From: Phaeobacter sp. 22II1-1F12B
Lineage (GTDB): Bacteria; Pseudomonadota; Alphaproteobacteria; Rhodobacterales; Rhodobacteraceae
Direction of reading: 5' to 3'
Length of the DNA: 64,000 bases
Assembly: GCF_002210165.1 (NCBI RefSeq)
Contig: NZ_AQQP01000007.1
Coordinates: 124,001-188,000 of the forward strand
The translations under genes were made by a program, and so were the position numbers. The first letter of the stretch is position 1. Each line of letters opens with the position of its first letter. Below, piece after piece: positions 8,742 through 18,123 of this stretch. The notes under the pieces are model-generated. The model was not told where the DNA came from. It made no database searches and worked only from the letters and a program-made list of their open reading frames with translations.

Positions 8742-8828
8742 CATCACGCTTGCGGGCAATCGCCTGCGAAATTTGGGATGCCGCATGATTTCCTTGAGAA
8801 TCACGCTGGTCTTGGACTTGGATCGGGT

Positions 8829-9953
8829 ATGACGGATTTACTGAGAACCCCTCTGCACGCGCTGCACCTTGAGTTGGGCGGCAAGATGGTCGGCTTTGCG
8901 GGCTATGACATGCCCGTGCAATTCCGCGCCGGCATCATGGCCGAACACACCCATACGCGCGAAAAGGCCGGGCTTTTCGATGTGAGCCACATGGGGCAGG
9001 TCGTGATATCGGGCGGGGACTGGGACGCGCTGGCGACCGCCTTTGAAACGCTCGTGCCGATGGATGTGCTCGGTCTCAAGGAAGGCCGGCAACGCTATGG
9101 TCTTTTCACGGATAAAAACGGCGGCATCACCGATGACCTGATGTTCGCCAACCGGGGCGATCACCTGTTCGTCGTGGTCAATGCCGCCTGCAAGGATCAG
9201 GACATCGCGCATATGAAATCTGCGCTGGAACCGGCGCTGGATGTGGCCCCCGTGACCGACCGCGCGCTGCTGGCGCTGCAGGGGCCTGCCGCTGAAACCG
9301 TGTTGTCTGAACTGGCCCCCGAGGCGGCGGGGATGAAATTCATGGACGTAGCGACGCTGATGCTCGACGGCGCGGAATGCTGGGTTTCACGCTCGGGGTA
9401 TACGGGCGAAGACGGCTATGAAATCTCGGTCCCGTCGGAACATGCCGAGTCGCTGGCCCGCCGCCTGCTGGATCATGACGATGTCCTGCCCATTGGCCTT
9501 GGCGCGCGGGATTCTCTGCGGCTCGAGGCGGGGCTTTGCCTTTACGGGCATGATATCGACACCACCACCCTGCCCGCCGAGGCATCGCTGACATGGGCGA
9601 TTCAGAAGGCCCGGCGGCAGGGCGGCGCGCGCGAAGGCGGGTTCCCCGGTGCCGAAGCGGTCCTGAGCCAGATGCAGGACGGGCCGGCACGCAAGCGCGT
9701 TGGGTTGCGCCCCGAGGGTCGTGCGCCCATGCGCGAAGGCGTCGAACTCTTTGCCGAGGACGCAGGTGGTGAACCTGTCGGCAAAATCACCTCGGGCGGG
9801 TTTGGCCCCACGGTCGGCGGCCCCGTCGCGATGGGCTATGTCCCCGCCGACAAGGCCGAACCGGGCACCGTTCTTTACGGCGAGCTGCGCGGCAAGCGCC
9901 TGCCCGTCACCGTTTCCGCGATGCCCTTCGTCGCGGCCAATTTCAAACGATAA
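8829..9953 (+). CDS. gcvT: Glycine cleavage system T protein (aminomethyltransferase)
   Basis: GcvT transfers the methylene group from the aminomethyl-lipoyl H protein to tetrahydrofolate, releasing ammonia. The 374-residue protein starts MTDLLRTPLHALHLELGGKMVGFAGYDMP in family style, with the folate-site motif LFDVSHMGQ and SRSGYTGEDGYEI. I chose the ATG at 8829; an upstream in-frame ATG at 8778 would add 17 atypical residues next to the riboswitch. It is the first gene of gcvT-gcvH-VOC-gcvP and is controlled by the glycine riboswitch just upstream. Confidence 0.95.
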   Translation: MTDLLRTPLHALHLELGGKMVGFAGYDMPVQFRAGIMAEHTHTREKAGLFDVSHMGQVVISGGDWDALATAFETLVPMDVLGLKEGRQRYGLFTDKNGGITDDLMFANRGDHLFVVVNAACKDQDIAHMKSALEPALDVAPVTDRALLALQGPAAETVLSELAPEAAGMKFMDVATLMLDGAECWVSRSGYTGEDGYEISVPSEHAESLARRLLDHDDVLPIGLGARDSLRLEAGLCLYGHDIDTTTLPAEASLTWAIQKARRQGGAREGGFPGAEAVLSQMQDGPARKRVGLRPEGRAPMREGVELFAEDAGGEPVGKITSGGFGPTVGGPVAMGYVPADKAEPGTVLYGELRGKRLPVTVSAMPFVAANFKR

Positions 9954-9973
9954 TCAACAGGGAAGTGACCTCC

Positions 9974-10336
9974 ATGAAATACACCGAAGAGCATGAATGG
10001 CTGCTGGAAGAAGACGGCCTGATCGTGGTCGGCATCACCGCCTATGCGGCGGAGCAGATGGGCGACGTGGTCTTTGTCGAACTGCCCGAGGAAGGCACCG
10101 AGATCACCAAGGATGACGAAGTCGTGGTGATCGAAAGCGTCAAGGCCGCCTCGGATATCCTTGCCCCGCTGGATGGCGAAATCGTCGAAGTGAACTCGAC
10201 CCTTGCCGACAACCCCGCGCTGGTCAACGACGACCCCACCGGCGATGCATGGTTCTTCAAGATGAAGCCGTCGGATCTTTCGCCGATGGACGATTACATG
10301 GACGACGCGGCCTACAAGGAATTCATCGGAGACTGA
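9974..10336 (+). CDS. gcvH: Glycine cleavage system H protein
   Basis: GcvH carries the lipoyl arm that shuttles the aminomethyl intermediate between P, T and L proteins. The 120-residue product has the family opening MKYTEEHEWL and the lipoylation site VVIESVKAASDI, with lysine in the expected position. The ATG at 9974 is preferred over an in-frame GTG at 9965 and has GGAAG upstream. The stop is 3 bp from the next gene. The L protein partner is probably LpdA encoded at 57102. Confidence 0.96.
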   Translation: MKYTEEHEWLLEEDGLIVVGITAYAAEQMGDVVFVELPEEGTEITKDDEVVVIESVKAASDILAPLDGEIVEVNSTLADNPALVNDDPTGDAWFFKMKPSDLSPMDDYMDDAAYKEFIGD

Positions 10337-10339
10337 TCC

Positions 10340-10696
10340 TTGGCCGTCAGACGCATCGTCAGCAATATCCGCACGGATAATCCGACGGCGCTGGCAGCCT
10401 TTTACAGCGAGGTCTTCGACCTTGATATCGTGATGGATATGGGCTGGATCACGACGCTTGCCGCGCCGGACAGCCCTGCGACGCAGCTCTCACTCGCACG
10501 CCATGGCGGATCGGACACCGAGCTGCCCGCGCTGTCCATCGAGGTCGATGATCTGAGCGACATACTGGATCGCCTGGAAAGCCGGGGGATCCAACCCGAA
10601 TACGGACCGACGAACGAAGATTGGGGGGTGCGGCGGTTCTACTTTCGCGACCCCGCCGGGACATTGATCAATGTCCTGACCCATATTGCGCCTTAA
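10340..10696 (+). CDS. VOC-superfamily (glyoxalase-like) protein inside gcv operon
   Basis: The 118-residue protein is a single vicinal-oxygen-chelate module: [24 protein letters not shown] at the N-terminus and [18 protein letters not shown] at the C-terminus. The proposed start is a TTG at 10340 with GGAGA about 8 bases upstream; no ATG is available at a sensible position. It lies 3 bp after gcvH and 17 bp before gcvP, so it is translated within the operon. VOC proteins include glyoxalases, dioxygenases and resistance proteins; neither substrate nor reaction can be deduced. Its place between H and P proteins is unusual. Confidence 0.75.
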   Translation: MAVRRIVSNIRTDNPTALAAFYSEVFDLDIVMDMGWITTLAAPDSPATQLSLARHGGSDTELPALSIEVDDLSDILDRLESRGIQPEYGPTNEDWGVRRFYFRDPAGTLINVLTHIAP

Positions 10697-10713
10697 CCCG
10701 AGGAGCCTTTCCC

Positions 10714-13563
10714 ATGGCCTACGAGCCTATCGACTACCTGCCCTACGATTTCGCCAACCGCCGTCATATCGGCCCTTCCCCGACCGAGATGAGCGATATG
10801 CTCGAAACTCTTGGTGTGGCATCGCTTGAGCAGCTGATCGATGAAACCGTTCCCAAGGCAATCCGGCAGGAAAAGCCGCTGGATTTCGGCAAACCGAAAT
10901 CGGAACGCGAGCTGCTGCATCACATGCGCCAGACCGCCAAGAAGAACAAGGTGATGACCTCGCTTATCGGTCAGGGGTATCACGGCACGGTCACCCCGCC
11001 CGCGATCCAGCGCAACATTCTTGAAAACCCGGCGTGGTACACGGCCTATACCCCCTATCAGCCGGAAATCTCGCAGGGGCGGCTTGAGGCGCTGCTGAAC
11101 TTTCAGACCATGGTCAGCGATCTGACCGGGCTTGAAATCGCCAATGCCTCGCTTTTGGACGAAGCGACCGCCTGCGCCGAGGCGATGACGATGGCGCAGC
11201 GGGTGGCCAAGTCGAAATCAAAGGCGTTCTTCGTGGATGAGAACTGCCATCCGCAAAATATCGCGGTGATCCAGACCCGTGCCGCGCCGCTGGGGATCGA
11301 GGTCATCCTGGGCGCGCCGGAAGATATGGACGCAACCGCCGTATTCGGCGCGATATTCCAGTATCCGGGCACCTATGGCGATCTGCAGGATTTCTCGGCC
11401 CCGATTGCCGCGCTGCACGAGGCCAATGCCATCGCGATCATGTCCGCCGATATCCTTGCGCTGACCCTGCTGAAAGAGCCAGGTGCGATGGGGGCCGATA
11501 TCGCTGTCGGCAATACGCAGCGTTTCGGCGTGCCGCTGGGCTATGGCGGTCCGCACGCGGCCTATATGGCCACCAAACAGCAATACGCGCGCAACATGCC
11601 CGGTCGTCTGGTCGGGGTCAGCGTCGACAGCCATGGCAACCGTGCTTACCGCCTGTCGCTGCAAACCCGCGAGCAGCATATCCGCCGCGAAAAGGCGACG
11701 TCCAACGTTTGCACCGCGCAGGCGCTTCTGGCGGTGATGGCCGGCTTCTATGCGGTCTTCCACGGCCCTGAAGGTCTGCGGGCCATCGCCCAGCGCGTGC
11801 ACCGCAAGACGGTGCGGATGGCACGCGGTCTGGAAGAGGCCGGTTTCAGCGTCGAACCCAAGACCTATTTCGACACGATCACCGTGGATGTGGGCCTGCT
11901 TCAGCGTGGTGTTTTGCAGGCTGCCGAACGTGAAGGCGTGAACCTGCGCCGGGTCGGCAAGACCCGTGTCGGCATCACGCTTGACGAATGCACCCGCCCC
12001 GCGACGATCGAGAAAGTCTGGCGCGCCTTCGGCATTATCCGCAAGGACGACGACCTGAGCCCCGAATACCGTCTGCCCGACGATCTGATCCGCCAGTCCG
12101 GCTACCTCGAACATCCGATTTTCCACATGAACCGGGCCGAGACCGAGATGATGCGCTATATGCGTCGTCTCGCGGATCGCGATCTCGCGCTCGACCGGGC
12201 GATGATCCCGCTGGGGTCCTGCACGATGAAGCTGAACTCGGCCGCCGAGATGATGCCGATCAGCTGGGCCGAGTTCGCCCATCTGCACCCATTTGCCCCG
12301 GCCGATCAGGCGCAGGGCTACCGGATGATGATCGACGACCTGTCGGCCAAGCTCTGCGAGATCACCGGTTATGCCGCGATTTCGATGCAGCCGAATTCGG
12401 GCGCGCAGGGCGAATATGCAGGGCTTCTGACCATCGCCGCATGGCACCGTGCGCAAGGCAACGAAAACCGCAACGTATGCCTGATCCCGACAAGCGCGCA
12501 TGGCACCAACCCGGCCAGCGCCCAGATGGTGGGCTGGAAGGTCGTGCCGGTGAAATCGTCAGAAAATGGCGACATCGACCTCGACGATTTCCGCGCCAAG
12601 GCCGAGAAATACACCGATCAGCTTGCCGCCTGTATGATCACCTACCCCTCGACCCATGGCGTGTTCGAGGAAACCGTGCGCGATGTCTGCCAGATCACCC
12701 ATGAGCATGGCGGGCAGGTCTATATCGACGGGGCCAACATGAATGCGATGGTCGGCCTGTCGCGTCCCGGCGATCTGGGCGGCGACGTAAGCCACCTTAA
12801 CCTGCACAAGACCTTCTGCATCCCGCATGGCGGCGGCGGACCCGGCATGGGACCGATCGGCGTCAAGGAACATCTGGTGCAGCACCTGCCCGGTCACCCC
12901 TCGACCGGTGGTGTCGAAGGCCCGGTATCTGCCGCGCCCTATGGTTCGCCCTCGCTCCTGCCGATTTCATGGGCCTACACGCTGATGATGGGGGGCGAAG
13001 GGCTGACGCAGGCGACCCGCGTCGCGATCCTGAACGCCAACTATATCGCGCAGCGGCTCGAGGGCGCTTACAAGGTGCTCTATCGCGGCAAGCAAGGGCG
13101 AGTGGCGCATGAGTGCATCATCGACACCCGTCCCTTTGCCGATAGCGCCGGGGTCACCGTGGATGACATTGCGAAACGGCTGGTCGATAGCGGATTCCAC
13201 GCCCCGACCATGAGCTGGCCCGTCGCGGGCACGCTGATGATCGAACCCACCGAAAGCGAAACCAAGGCCGAGCTTGACCGGTTCTGCGATGCGATGCTGG
13301 CGATCCGCGAGGAAATCCGCGCCATCGAGGAAGAACAGATCGACCGCGAGAACAACCCGCTCAAGAACGCGCCGCACACGATGGAAGACCTCGTGCGCGA
13401 CTGGGACCGGCCCTATAGCCGCGAACAGGGCTGTTTCCCGCCGGGTGCATTCCGTGTCGATAAATATTGGCCGCCGGTCAATCGCGTCGACAACGTCTAT
13501 GGCGACCGTAACCTTGTTTGCTCCTGCCCGCCGATGGAGGATTACGCCGAGGCGGCCGAGTAA
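10714..13563 (+). CDS. gcvP: Glycine dehydrogenase (decarboxylating), P protein
   Basis: GcvP decarboxylates glycine with PLP and loads the aminomethyl group on GcvH. The 949-residue protein is the fused, homodimeric form. The N-terminal half has RRHIGPS and [20 protein letters not shown]; the catalytic C-terminal half has the glycine-rich segment HGGGGPGMG and the PLP lysine, Lys699, in [13 protein letters not shown]. The ATG at 10714 has GAGGAG 8 bases upstream. A terminator hairpin begins 23 bp after the stop. Confidence 0.97.
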   Translation: MAYEPIDYLPYDFANRRHIGPSPTEMSDMLETLGVASLEQLIDETVPKAIRQEKPLDFGKPKSERELLHHMRQTAKKNKVMTSLIGQGYHGTVTPPAIQRNILENPAWYTAYTPYQPEISQGRLEALLNFQTMVSDLTGLEIANASLLDEATACAEAMTMAQRVAKSKSKAFFVDENCHPQNIAVIQTRAAPLGIEVILGAPEDMDATAVFGAIFQYPGTYGDLQDFSAPIAALHEANAIAIMSADILALTLLKEPGAMGADIAVGNTQRFGVPLGYGGPHAAYMATKQQYARNMPGRLVGVSVDSHGNRAYRLSLQTREQHIRREKATSNVCTAQALLAVMAGFYAVFHGPEGLRAIAQRVHRKTVRMARGLEEAGFSVEPKTYFDTITVDVGLLQRGVLQAAEREGVNLRRVGKTRVGITLDECTRPATIEKVWRAFGIIRKDDDLSPEYRLPDDLIRQSGYLEHPIFHMNRAETEMMRYMRRLADRDLALDRAMIPLGSCTMKLNSAAEMMPISWAEFAHLHPFAPADQAQGYRMMIDDLSAKLCEITGYAAISMQPNSGAQGEYAGLLTIAAWHRAQGNENRNVCLIPTSAHGTNPASAQMVGWKVVPVKSSENGDIDLDDFRAKAEKYTDQLAACMITYPSTHGVFEETVRDVCQITHEHGGQVYIDGANMNAMVGLSRPGDLGGDVSHLNLHKTFCIPHGGGGPGMGPIGVKEHLVQHLPGHPSTGGVEGPVSAAPYGSPSLLPISWAYTLMMGGEGLTQATRVAILNANYIAQRLEGAYKVLYRGKQGRVAHECIIDTRPFADSAGVTVDDIAKRLVDSGFHAPTMSWPVAGTLMIEPTESETKAELDRFCDAMLAIREEIRAIEEEQIDRENNPLKNAPHTMEDLVRDWDRPYSREQGCFPPGAFRVDKYWPPVNRVDNVYGDRNLVCSCPPMEDYAEAAE

Positions 13564-13583
13564 TCCGCGGTTTTCGAACCTTG

Positions 13584-14633
13584 ATGCGAGGCGCCCTGCG
13601 CGCCTCGCCTTTCCTTTTATCAGCGGCGCTGTTGATCTGGTCGCTGAACCAGTCGCCTTTCACTCGGCCTTTCGTCGAAGCCGCCCCGGCACAGATCGAA
13701 CGCAGCCTACAGCGAGCGATGGCGCGACAGGTGTCACCGGACTGGCTTGCGGCCGAACTTGGCCACGCGCTTGAGGCGCGCGATCTCGACCGGATCGAAA
13801 CGCTGGTTCTGATCGCAGAGGATCACAGCCTGATCCCCCTGCCTGAACAGCAGGAGGAAATCGAGGCCCTGCGCGCGGACTCCTCGGGTTTCTGGGCCAC
13901 CACGCAGAATTGTGCGCTTTGCATGGCCGATATAGAGAGCTGCCCTTCGCTGGCCTTGATAGGCAGTTGTTCCATTCCCTTTGAACTGACACCGCTTGGC
14001 GATGCCAACGCGCTGCGCCGTGCCGGTCTGTCCGCCTGGGAAGGCGAACCAGTGGACAAGCTTGACGTATCGCTCGCGCTGGTGGGGCTGGGCGCGACGA
14101 CAGCGGTTGTCGTCACCGGGGGCAGCAGCGTGACGGTCAAGGCCGGTGCGACTGTCCTTCGGATTGCGCGGCGCATGGGAACGCTGACGCCGTCTTTCAT
14201 GCGCACCCTCGCCCGTCTCAGCGATATCAATCTGCGCGGTGATCTTATCCTTCCCTACATGCGTGGCAGTGTTCCTGCCTCGCGCGTGGTCGATACCGCC
14301 CGGCTAAGCGGGCTTGGCGAGGTCGCCACCGACCTCTCGCGGGTTGCCGCGAACACGTCGCTGACGGACACGGTCCGGCTTATGCAGCACGTAGATGACG
14401 CCGCCGATGCGCGCCGTCTCGCAAGGGTTTCCGAGGTGACCGGGCCGCGCACGGCGGCGGTGTTCGACGTGCTTGGTAAGCAACGCGTGTTCCGCGCGCT
14501 TGTGCGACTGTCGGATACCGCCATTGCCACCGCTGCCCTGATCTATTTGACATTGCTGCAGATTTCCCTGTACATCGCAGGCCGTGCCGGAATTGGCCTT
14601 TATCGTATGGCGATCCGCAAACAGCCGCGCTGA
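13584..14633 (+). CDS. Uncharacterised membrane protein
   Basis: I do not recognise this 349-residue protein. It has a hydrophobic N-terminus suited to a signal anchor (FLLSAALLIWSL), an acidic soluble stretch with a cysteine cluster (NCALCMADIESC and GSCSIPFE), a central hydrophobic segment (SLALVGLGATTAVVVTGG), and a C-terminal membrane helix (AIATAALIYLTLLQISLYIAG). The start is uncertain: the ATG at 13584 lies 2 bases before a terminator-like hairpin, and the segment 5' to it has no good ribosome-binding site. It follows gcvP by 20 bp but may be a separate unit. Confidence 0.6.
   Translation: MRGALRASPFLLSAALLIWSLNQSPFTRPFVEAAPAQIERSLQRAMARQVSPDWLAAELGHALEARDLDRIETLVLIAEDHSLIPLPEQQEEIEALRADSSGFWATTQNCALCMADIESCPSLALIGSCSIPFELTPLGDANALRRAGLSAWEGEPVDKLDVSLALVGLGATTAVVVTGGSSVTVKAGATVLRIARRMGTLTPSFMRTLARLSDINLRGDLILPYMRGSVPASRVVDTARLSGLGEVATDLSRVAANTSLTDTVRLMQHVDDAADARRLARVSEVTGPRTAAVFDVLGKQRVFRALVRLSDTAIATAALIYLTLLQISLYIAGRAGIGLYRMAIRKQPR
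13586..13618 (+). terminator. Terminator-like hairpin after gcvP, overlapping next start
   Basis: GCGAGGCG (13586-13593) and CGCCTCGC (13601-13608) form a perfect 8-bp stem with a 7-base loop, followed by CTTTCCTTTTATC. This has the form of an intrinsic terminator for the gcv operon. The hairpin begins only 2 bases after the first base of the ATG used for the next gene and therefore includes its first codons. Confidence 0.65.
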
Positions 14634-14708
14634 CAGGCTTTGCCACAGCATTCTATTGCGCGCGCCCGACCCTTGGGTCATGATCCGCACCTGTAAGGGA
14701 GACCTGAA

Positions 14709-15164
14709 ATGCGCAAGTTCCTTGTGGTTCTCGATGACAGCCGCGAATGCCTGAACGCGATGCGTTTTGCAGCGATGCGGGCGGCCCATACCGGTGGCGG
14801 CGTCTGTGTGCTCTCGGTCATTCCGCCAGACGAGTTCAACCATTGGATCGGCGTCGGAGAGGTCATGCGCGAAGAGGCGCGCGAACGCATCCATGCTCAT
14901 TTCGAGGTTTTTGCGAAATGGATGCGCGACCGGCAGGGTGTCGACCCTGAGCTTGTGATCCGCGAAGGCGATCCGGTGCAGCAGATTATCGAACATATCG
15001 GCGAAGACCCGGAGATTGGCGTTGTGGTGCTGGGCGCTGGCACCGACAAGAAAGGCCCCGGGCCGCTTGTGACGCATATGTCGCGCTCGGCCGGGTCGCT
15101 GCCGGTGCCGATCACGATCGTTCCGGGCGACCTTTCCAAGGAAAAGCTTGAAGCGATTACCTGA
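14709..15164 (+). CDS. Universal stress protein (UspA family)
   Basis: The 151-residue protein is a single Usp domain: N-terminal strand KFLVVLDDS, the mid-region, and a C-terminal VVLGAGTDKKGPG that resembles the ATP-binding glycine-rich loop but departs from the classical G2xG9GS/T pattern. The ATG has GGGAGA upstream. It stands alone between the membrane protein gene and nfuA. Usp proteins help survival in starvation or oxidative stress; the specific role here is unknown. Confidence 0.85.
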   Translation: MRKFLVVLDDSRECLNAMRFAAMRAAHTGGGVCVLSVIPPDEFNHWIGVGEVMREEARERIHAHFEVFAKWMRDRQGVDPELVIREGDPVQQIIEHIGEDPEIGVVVLGAGTDKKGPGPLVTHMSRSAGSLPVPITIVPGDLSKEKLEAIT

Positions 15165-15183
15165 CGTTCCCGCTTGGGGCGAA

Positions 15184-15231
15184 ATTAGAATCGTTCCAAT
15201 TCTTGACGATCCGGCCGCGGAAGCGCATATA
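15184..15231 (+). promoter_or_regulatory. nfuA promoter with Irr/ICE-like inverted repeat
   Basis: ATTAGAA-TCG-TTCCAAT (15184-15200) is an inverted repeat with one mismatch, close in form to the iron-control element bound by alphaproteobacterial Irr (TTAGAA-N3-TTCTAA core). Two bases later comes TTGACG (15203-15208) and, 17 bp on, CATATA (15226-15231), a fair -35/-10 pair. The arrangement suggests iron-responsive control of nfuA. The regulator is inferred, not shown. Confidence 0.5.
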
Positions 15232-15260
15232 TGAAGCAACCGAGAAAAGGTGCACATCAG

Positions 15261-15824
15261 ATGTTTATTCAGACCGAATCCACGCCGAACCCGGCAACGC
15301 TGAAGTTTCTCCCCGGCCAGTCCGTTCTGGAAATGGGCACCGCCGATTTTCCAAGCGCCGAGTCCGCAGGCAAGTCGCCGCTCGCCAGCCGCATTTTCGC
15401 GGTAGATGGTGTCGAGGGTGTCTTTTTCGGCAATGACTTCGTGACGGTCACCAAGGCCGACAGCGTCGACTGGGACCATATCAAACCCGCCATCCTTGGC
15501 GCGGTTATGGAGCATTACCAGTCCGGTCAGCCGGTCATGGACGAAGGCCAGACAGCAGCATCGGGCCATGCGGAACATTCCGGCGACGATTCGGAAATCG
15601 TGGGTCAGATCAAGGACCTGCTTGACACCCGCGTGCGTCCTGCCGTGGCGCAGGACGGTGGCGACATCACTTTCCACGGCTTTGAGCGCGGCGTTGTCTA
15701 TCTCCACATGCAGGGCGCATGCGCGGGCTGCCCCTCCTCGACCCTGACGCTCAAGATGGGGATCGAGAACCTGCTGCGTCACTACATCCCCGAAGTGACC
15801 GAAGTCCGCCCCGTCGCGGTCTGA
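15261..15824 (+). CDS. nfuA: Nfu-type Fe-S cluster carrier protein
   Basis: The 187-residue protein has the two-domain Nfu layout. An N-terminal Nfu_N domain (MFIQTESTPNPATLKFLPG, EGVFFGNDFVTV) is followed by a C-terminal NifU-like domain from about residue 110 with the cluster-binding CxxC in GACAGCPSSTLTLK. Such proteins receive 4Fe-4S clusters and deliver them to targets; candidates here include SdhB and the lipoyl pathway. The ATG at 15261 has AAAAGG upstream and matches the family start; an in-frame ATG at 15231 overlaps the promoter. A terminator follows. Confidence 0.93.
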   Translation: MFIQTESTPNPATLKFLPGQSVLEMGTADFPSAESAGKSPLASRIFAVDGVEGVFFGNDFVTVTKADSVDWDHIKPAILGAVMEHYQSGQPVMDEGQTAASGHAEHSGDDSEIVGQIKDLLDTRVRPAVAQDGGDITFHGFERGVVYLHMQGACAGCPSSTLTLKMGIENLLRHYIPEVTEVRPVAV

Positions 15825-15850
15825 TCCGGCAGCTTCACTCGCACCATTGA

Positions 15851-15880
15851 AAAGGCGTCCCGACGGGCGCCTTTTTCTTT
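15851..15880 (+). terminator. Terminator of nfuA
   Basis: AAAGGCG and CGCCTTT arms with an inner CCC-GAC-GGG step form a hairpin, followed by TTTTCTTT. It starts 27 bp after the nfuA stop codon. Confidence 0.85.
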
Positions 15881-15961
15881 ATCGGATCGGTACGGACGGC
15901 ACCGGGCGATTGCATCCCCTGTCCAAGCCCGGCATAGCTGAACGAAACCGAAACACAGCAG

Positions 15962-16558
15962 ATGCCCGGCCGAATGACCTCAGCCCCCAGACACGCGGAA
16001 ACGATACTCGCCTTTGACACCTCCGCAGGCCATTGCGCGGCGGCGGTTTTGCGCGACGGCGATATCGTGATCGCAAAAGCAGAGGACATGACGCGCGGAC
16101 AGGCGGAACGTCTGGTGCCGCTGCTCGAAGAGATTCTGGCCGAGGCCGGGTTGGCATGGTCCGATCTCGACCGGATCGGCGTTGGCGTCGGTCCCGGCAA
16201 TTTCACCGGCATCCGTATCTCCGTTGCCACGGCGCGTGGCCTGGCGCTTGGGCTGGGAGTTCCAGCGATTGGCGTCACGACATTCGACGCCATCGCGAGC
16301 ATCACGCCCGGCGACACGGCGGTTCCCGCGCCACGCGACCAGGTCTACCTCAGCCACGCAGGCCATGAACCGGAACTGGTGCCAAAAGATCAGGCACGCT
16401 CGGCCAACCTGCCCCCACCTGCGCCAGAACTTGCCGCAGCCATCGCGCTATGCGCCGCTGCGGCCGATCCGGCAGAATGCCCGGCCCCTGCCCCCTTTTA
16501 CCTGCGACCGGCAGATGCGGCCCCGTCGCGCGATCTGCCACCCCCCCTGCTCGATTGA
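15962..16558 (+). CDS. tsaB: tRNA threonylcarbamoyladenosine biosynthesis protein TsaB
   Basis: TsaB is the non-catalytic partner of TsaD in making t6A37 of ANN-reading tRNAs. The 198-residue protein has the ASKHA opening ILAFDTSAGHCAAAVL and the family signature GVGPGNFTGIRISVATARGLALGL. Starts at 15962 and 15974 are both possible. Its stop overlaps the rimI start by one base (TGATG), a common tsaB-rimI arrangement that suggests coupled translation. Confidence 0.9.
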   Translation: MPGRMTSAPRHAETILAFDTSAGHCAAAVLRDGDIVIAKAEDMTRGQAERLVPLLEEILAEAGLAWSDLDRIGVGVGPGNFTGIRISVATARGLALGLGVPAIGVTTFDAIASITPGDTAVPAPRDQVYLSHAGHEPELVPKDQARSANLPPPAPELAAAIALCAAAADPAECPAPAPFYLRPADAAPSRDLPPPLLD

Positions 16559-16971
16559 TGACCCCGGAAACGCTCGCCCTTGTTCACAAGGCGGCTTATG
16601 CGCCGGACAGGCCGTGGTCGGTCGAGGAATTCGCCGTGCTGCTTGACCAGCCCGGTACCGTGGTCACGGGGGACGAACGCGGTTTTGCCCTTGCCCGGGT
16701 GCTTTTCGACGAGGCCGAGTTGCTAACCATCGCAACCCATCCCGATCACCGCAGGCAAGGGATCGGCTACGAGCTGATGCAGGCATGGCAAAACATTTGC
16801 GCCGAAAAAGGAGCGACGCGTGCGCTCCTTGAAGTCGCCGCCGACAACACCGCCGCGCGCGCACTTTATGCACGTTGCGGATACGAGCAGATTGGTCAGC
16901 GCAAGGGATATTACGCGCGGGCAGATGCACCGGCTGTCGATGCAATAGTCATGTCCCTGCCTTTGACCTGA
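16558..16971 (+). CDS. rimI: Ribosomal protein S18-alanine N-acetyltransferase family (RimI)
   Basis: A 137-residue GNAT protein with the acetyl-CoA motif TIATHPDHRRQGIGYELMQ and the C-terminal AARALYARCGYEQIGQRKGYY typical of RimI. RimI acetylates the N-terminal alanine of ribosomal protein S18. Overlap with tsaB supports the name, since these two genes are often paired. The ATG at 16558 is preferred to an upstream frame running back into tsaB. Confidence 0.85.
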   Translation: MTPETLALVHKAAYAPDRPWSVEEFAVLLDQPGTVVTGDERGFALARVLFDEAELLTIATHPDHRRQGIGYELMQAWQNICAEKGATRALLEVAADNTAARALYARCGYEQIGQRKGYYARADAPAVDAIVMSLPLT

Positions 16972-17125
16972 CGACAGATTGCCGAATCCGGCTGGAGCGG
17001 ACAAAAAGCGGTTGACCGTCGCCGCGCCTGCGTCCTTATTTGAACTATCTCAGCATGACCGCATGTTGGATCGGGCGGAGAGACAAAACCCTGCCGCCCC
17101 AAACACATAAACCGGGAGAACAACT

Positions 17126-18121
17126 ATGACCCTCATGAAATCCCTGATGGGCGCCGCTGCAGGCCTCGCGCTTTGTGCCGGGGCGGCTATGGCCGAACCC
17201 GCGGTGATCTACGATCTGGGTGGGAAATTCGACAAGTCCTTCAACGAAGCCGCCTTTGCCGGTGCCCAGCGCTGGGCCGATGAAACCGGCGAGAGCTTTC
17301 GCGACATCGAACTGCAATCCGAAGCCCAGCGTGAACAGGCACTGCGTCGCTTTGCCGAAAGCGGCTCCAACCCAATCGTGATGGTCGGCTTTGCCTTTGC
17401 CGATGCGCTGGGTCAGGTTGCCGCCGATTATCCGGATACGAAATTCGTCATCATCGACATGGTCGTCGATGCGCCGAACGTGCGTTCCGTCGTTTTCAAC
17501 GAACACGAAGGTTCGTACCTTGTCGGCATGATGGCCGCGATGGCATCTGAATCGGATACGGTCGGCTTTATCGGCGGTATGGACATCCCGCTGATCCGCA
17601 AATTCGCCTGCGGTTATGCGCAGGGCGTCAAGGCGGCGAACCCGGATGCGACCGTGATCTCGAACATGACCGGCACGACCCCTGCCGCGTGGAATGACCC
17701 GGTCAAAGGGTCCGAGCTGACAAAGGCGCAGATCAGTCAGGGCGCGGACGTGGTCTATGCTGCGGCTGGCGGCACCGGCGTTGGCGTGCTGCAGACCGCA
17801 GCCGACGAAGACATCCTGTCGATCGGCGTGGACAGCAACCAGAACTACCTGCACCCGGGCAAGGTCCTGACCTCGATGACAAAACGCGTCGACAACGCGG
17901 TTTATGACGCGCTGACCGACGGCGCCGAGATGGAAACCGGCTTCGAAGTCATGGGTCTGGCCAATGGTGGTGTCGGCTATGCGATGGACGAATACAACAA
18001 GGATCTCGTCAGCGCTGACATGCAGTCCGCCATCGACGAAGCCGCTGAAAAGATCGCCAGCGGCGAGATCGAAGTTCACGACTACATGTCCGACGACAGC
18101 TGCCCGGCTCTGAGCTTCTGA
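17126..18121 (+). CDS. BMP-family ABC transporter substrate-binding protein
   Basis: The 331-residue periplasmic protein has a classical signal peptide ending GAAMA before EPAVIYDLGGKFDKSFNEAA, the BMP/PnrA-like opening in which DKSFN lines the ligand site. Other family segments are FAFADALGQVAADYPDTKFVIID and GFIGGMDIPLIRKF. Relatives bind nucleosides (PnrA) or related compounds. It is the first gene of a binding protein-ATPase-permease-permease operon. GGGAG precedes the ATG. A purine or nucleoside ligand is the best inference. Confidence 0.9.
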   Translation: MTLMKSLMGAAAGLALCAGAAMAEPAVIYDLGGKFDKSFNEAAFAGAQRWADETGESFRDIELQSEAQREQALRRFAESGSNPIVMVGFAFADALGQVAADYPDTKFVIIDMVVDAPNVRSVVFNEHEGSYLVGMMAAMASESDTVGFIGGMDIPLIRKFACGYAQGVKAANPDATVISNMTGTTPAAWNDPVKGSELTKAQISQGADVVYAAAGGTGVGVLQTAADEDILSIGVDSNQNYLHPGKVLTSMTKRVDNAVYDALTDGAEMETGFEVMGLANGGVGYAMDEYNKDLVSADMQSAIDEAAEKIASGEIEVHDYMSDDSCPALSF

Positions 18122-18123
18122 GC

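Noticed and set aside
8778-8828. Earlier ATG for gcvT
   Set aside because: Adds 17 residues not seen in the GcvT family and lies directly behind the riboswitch; the ATG at 8829 matches the usual N-terminus.
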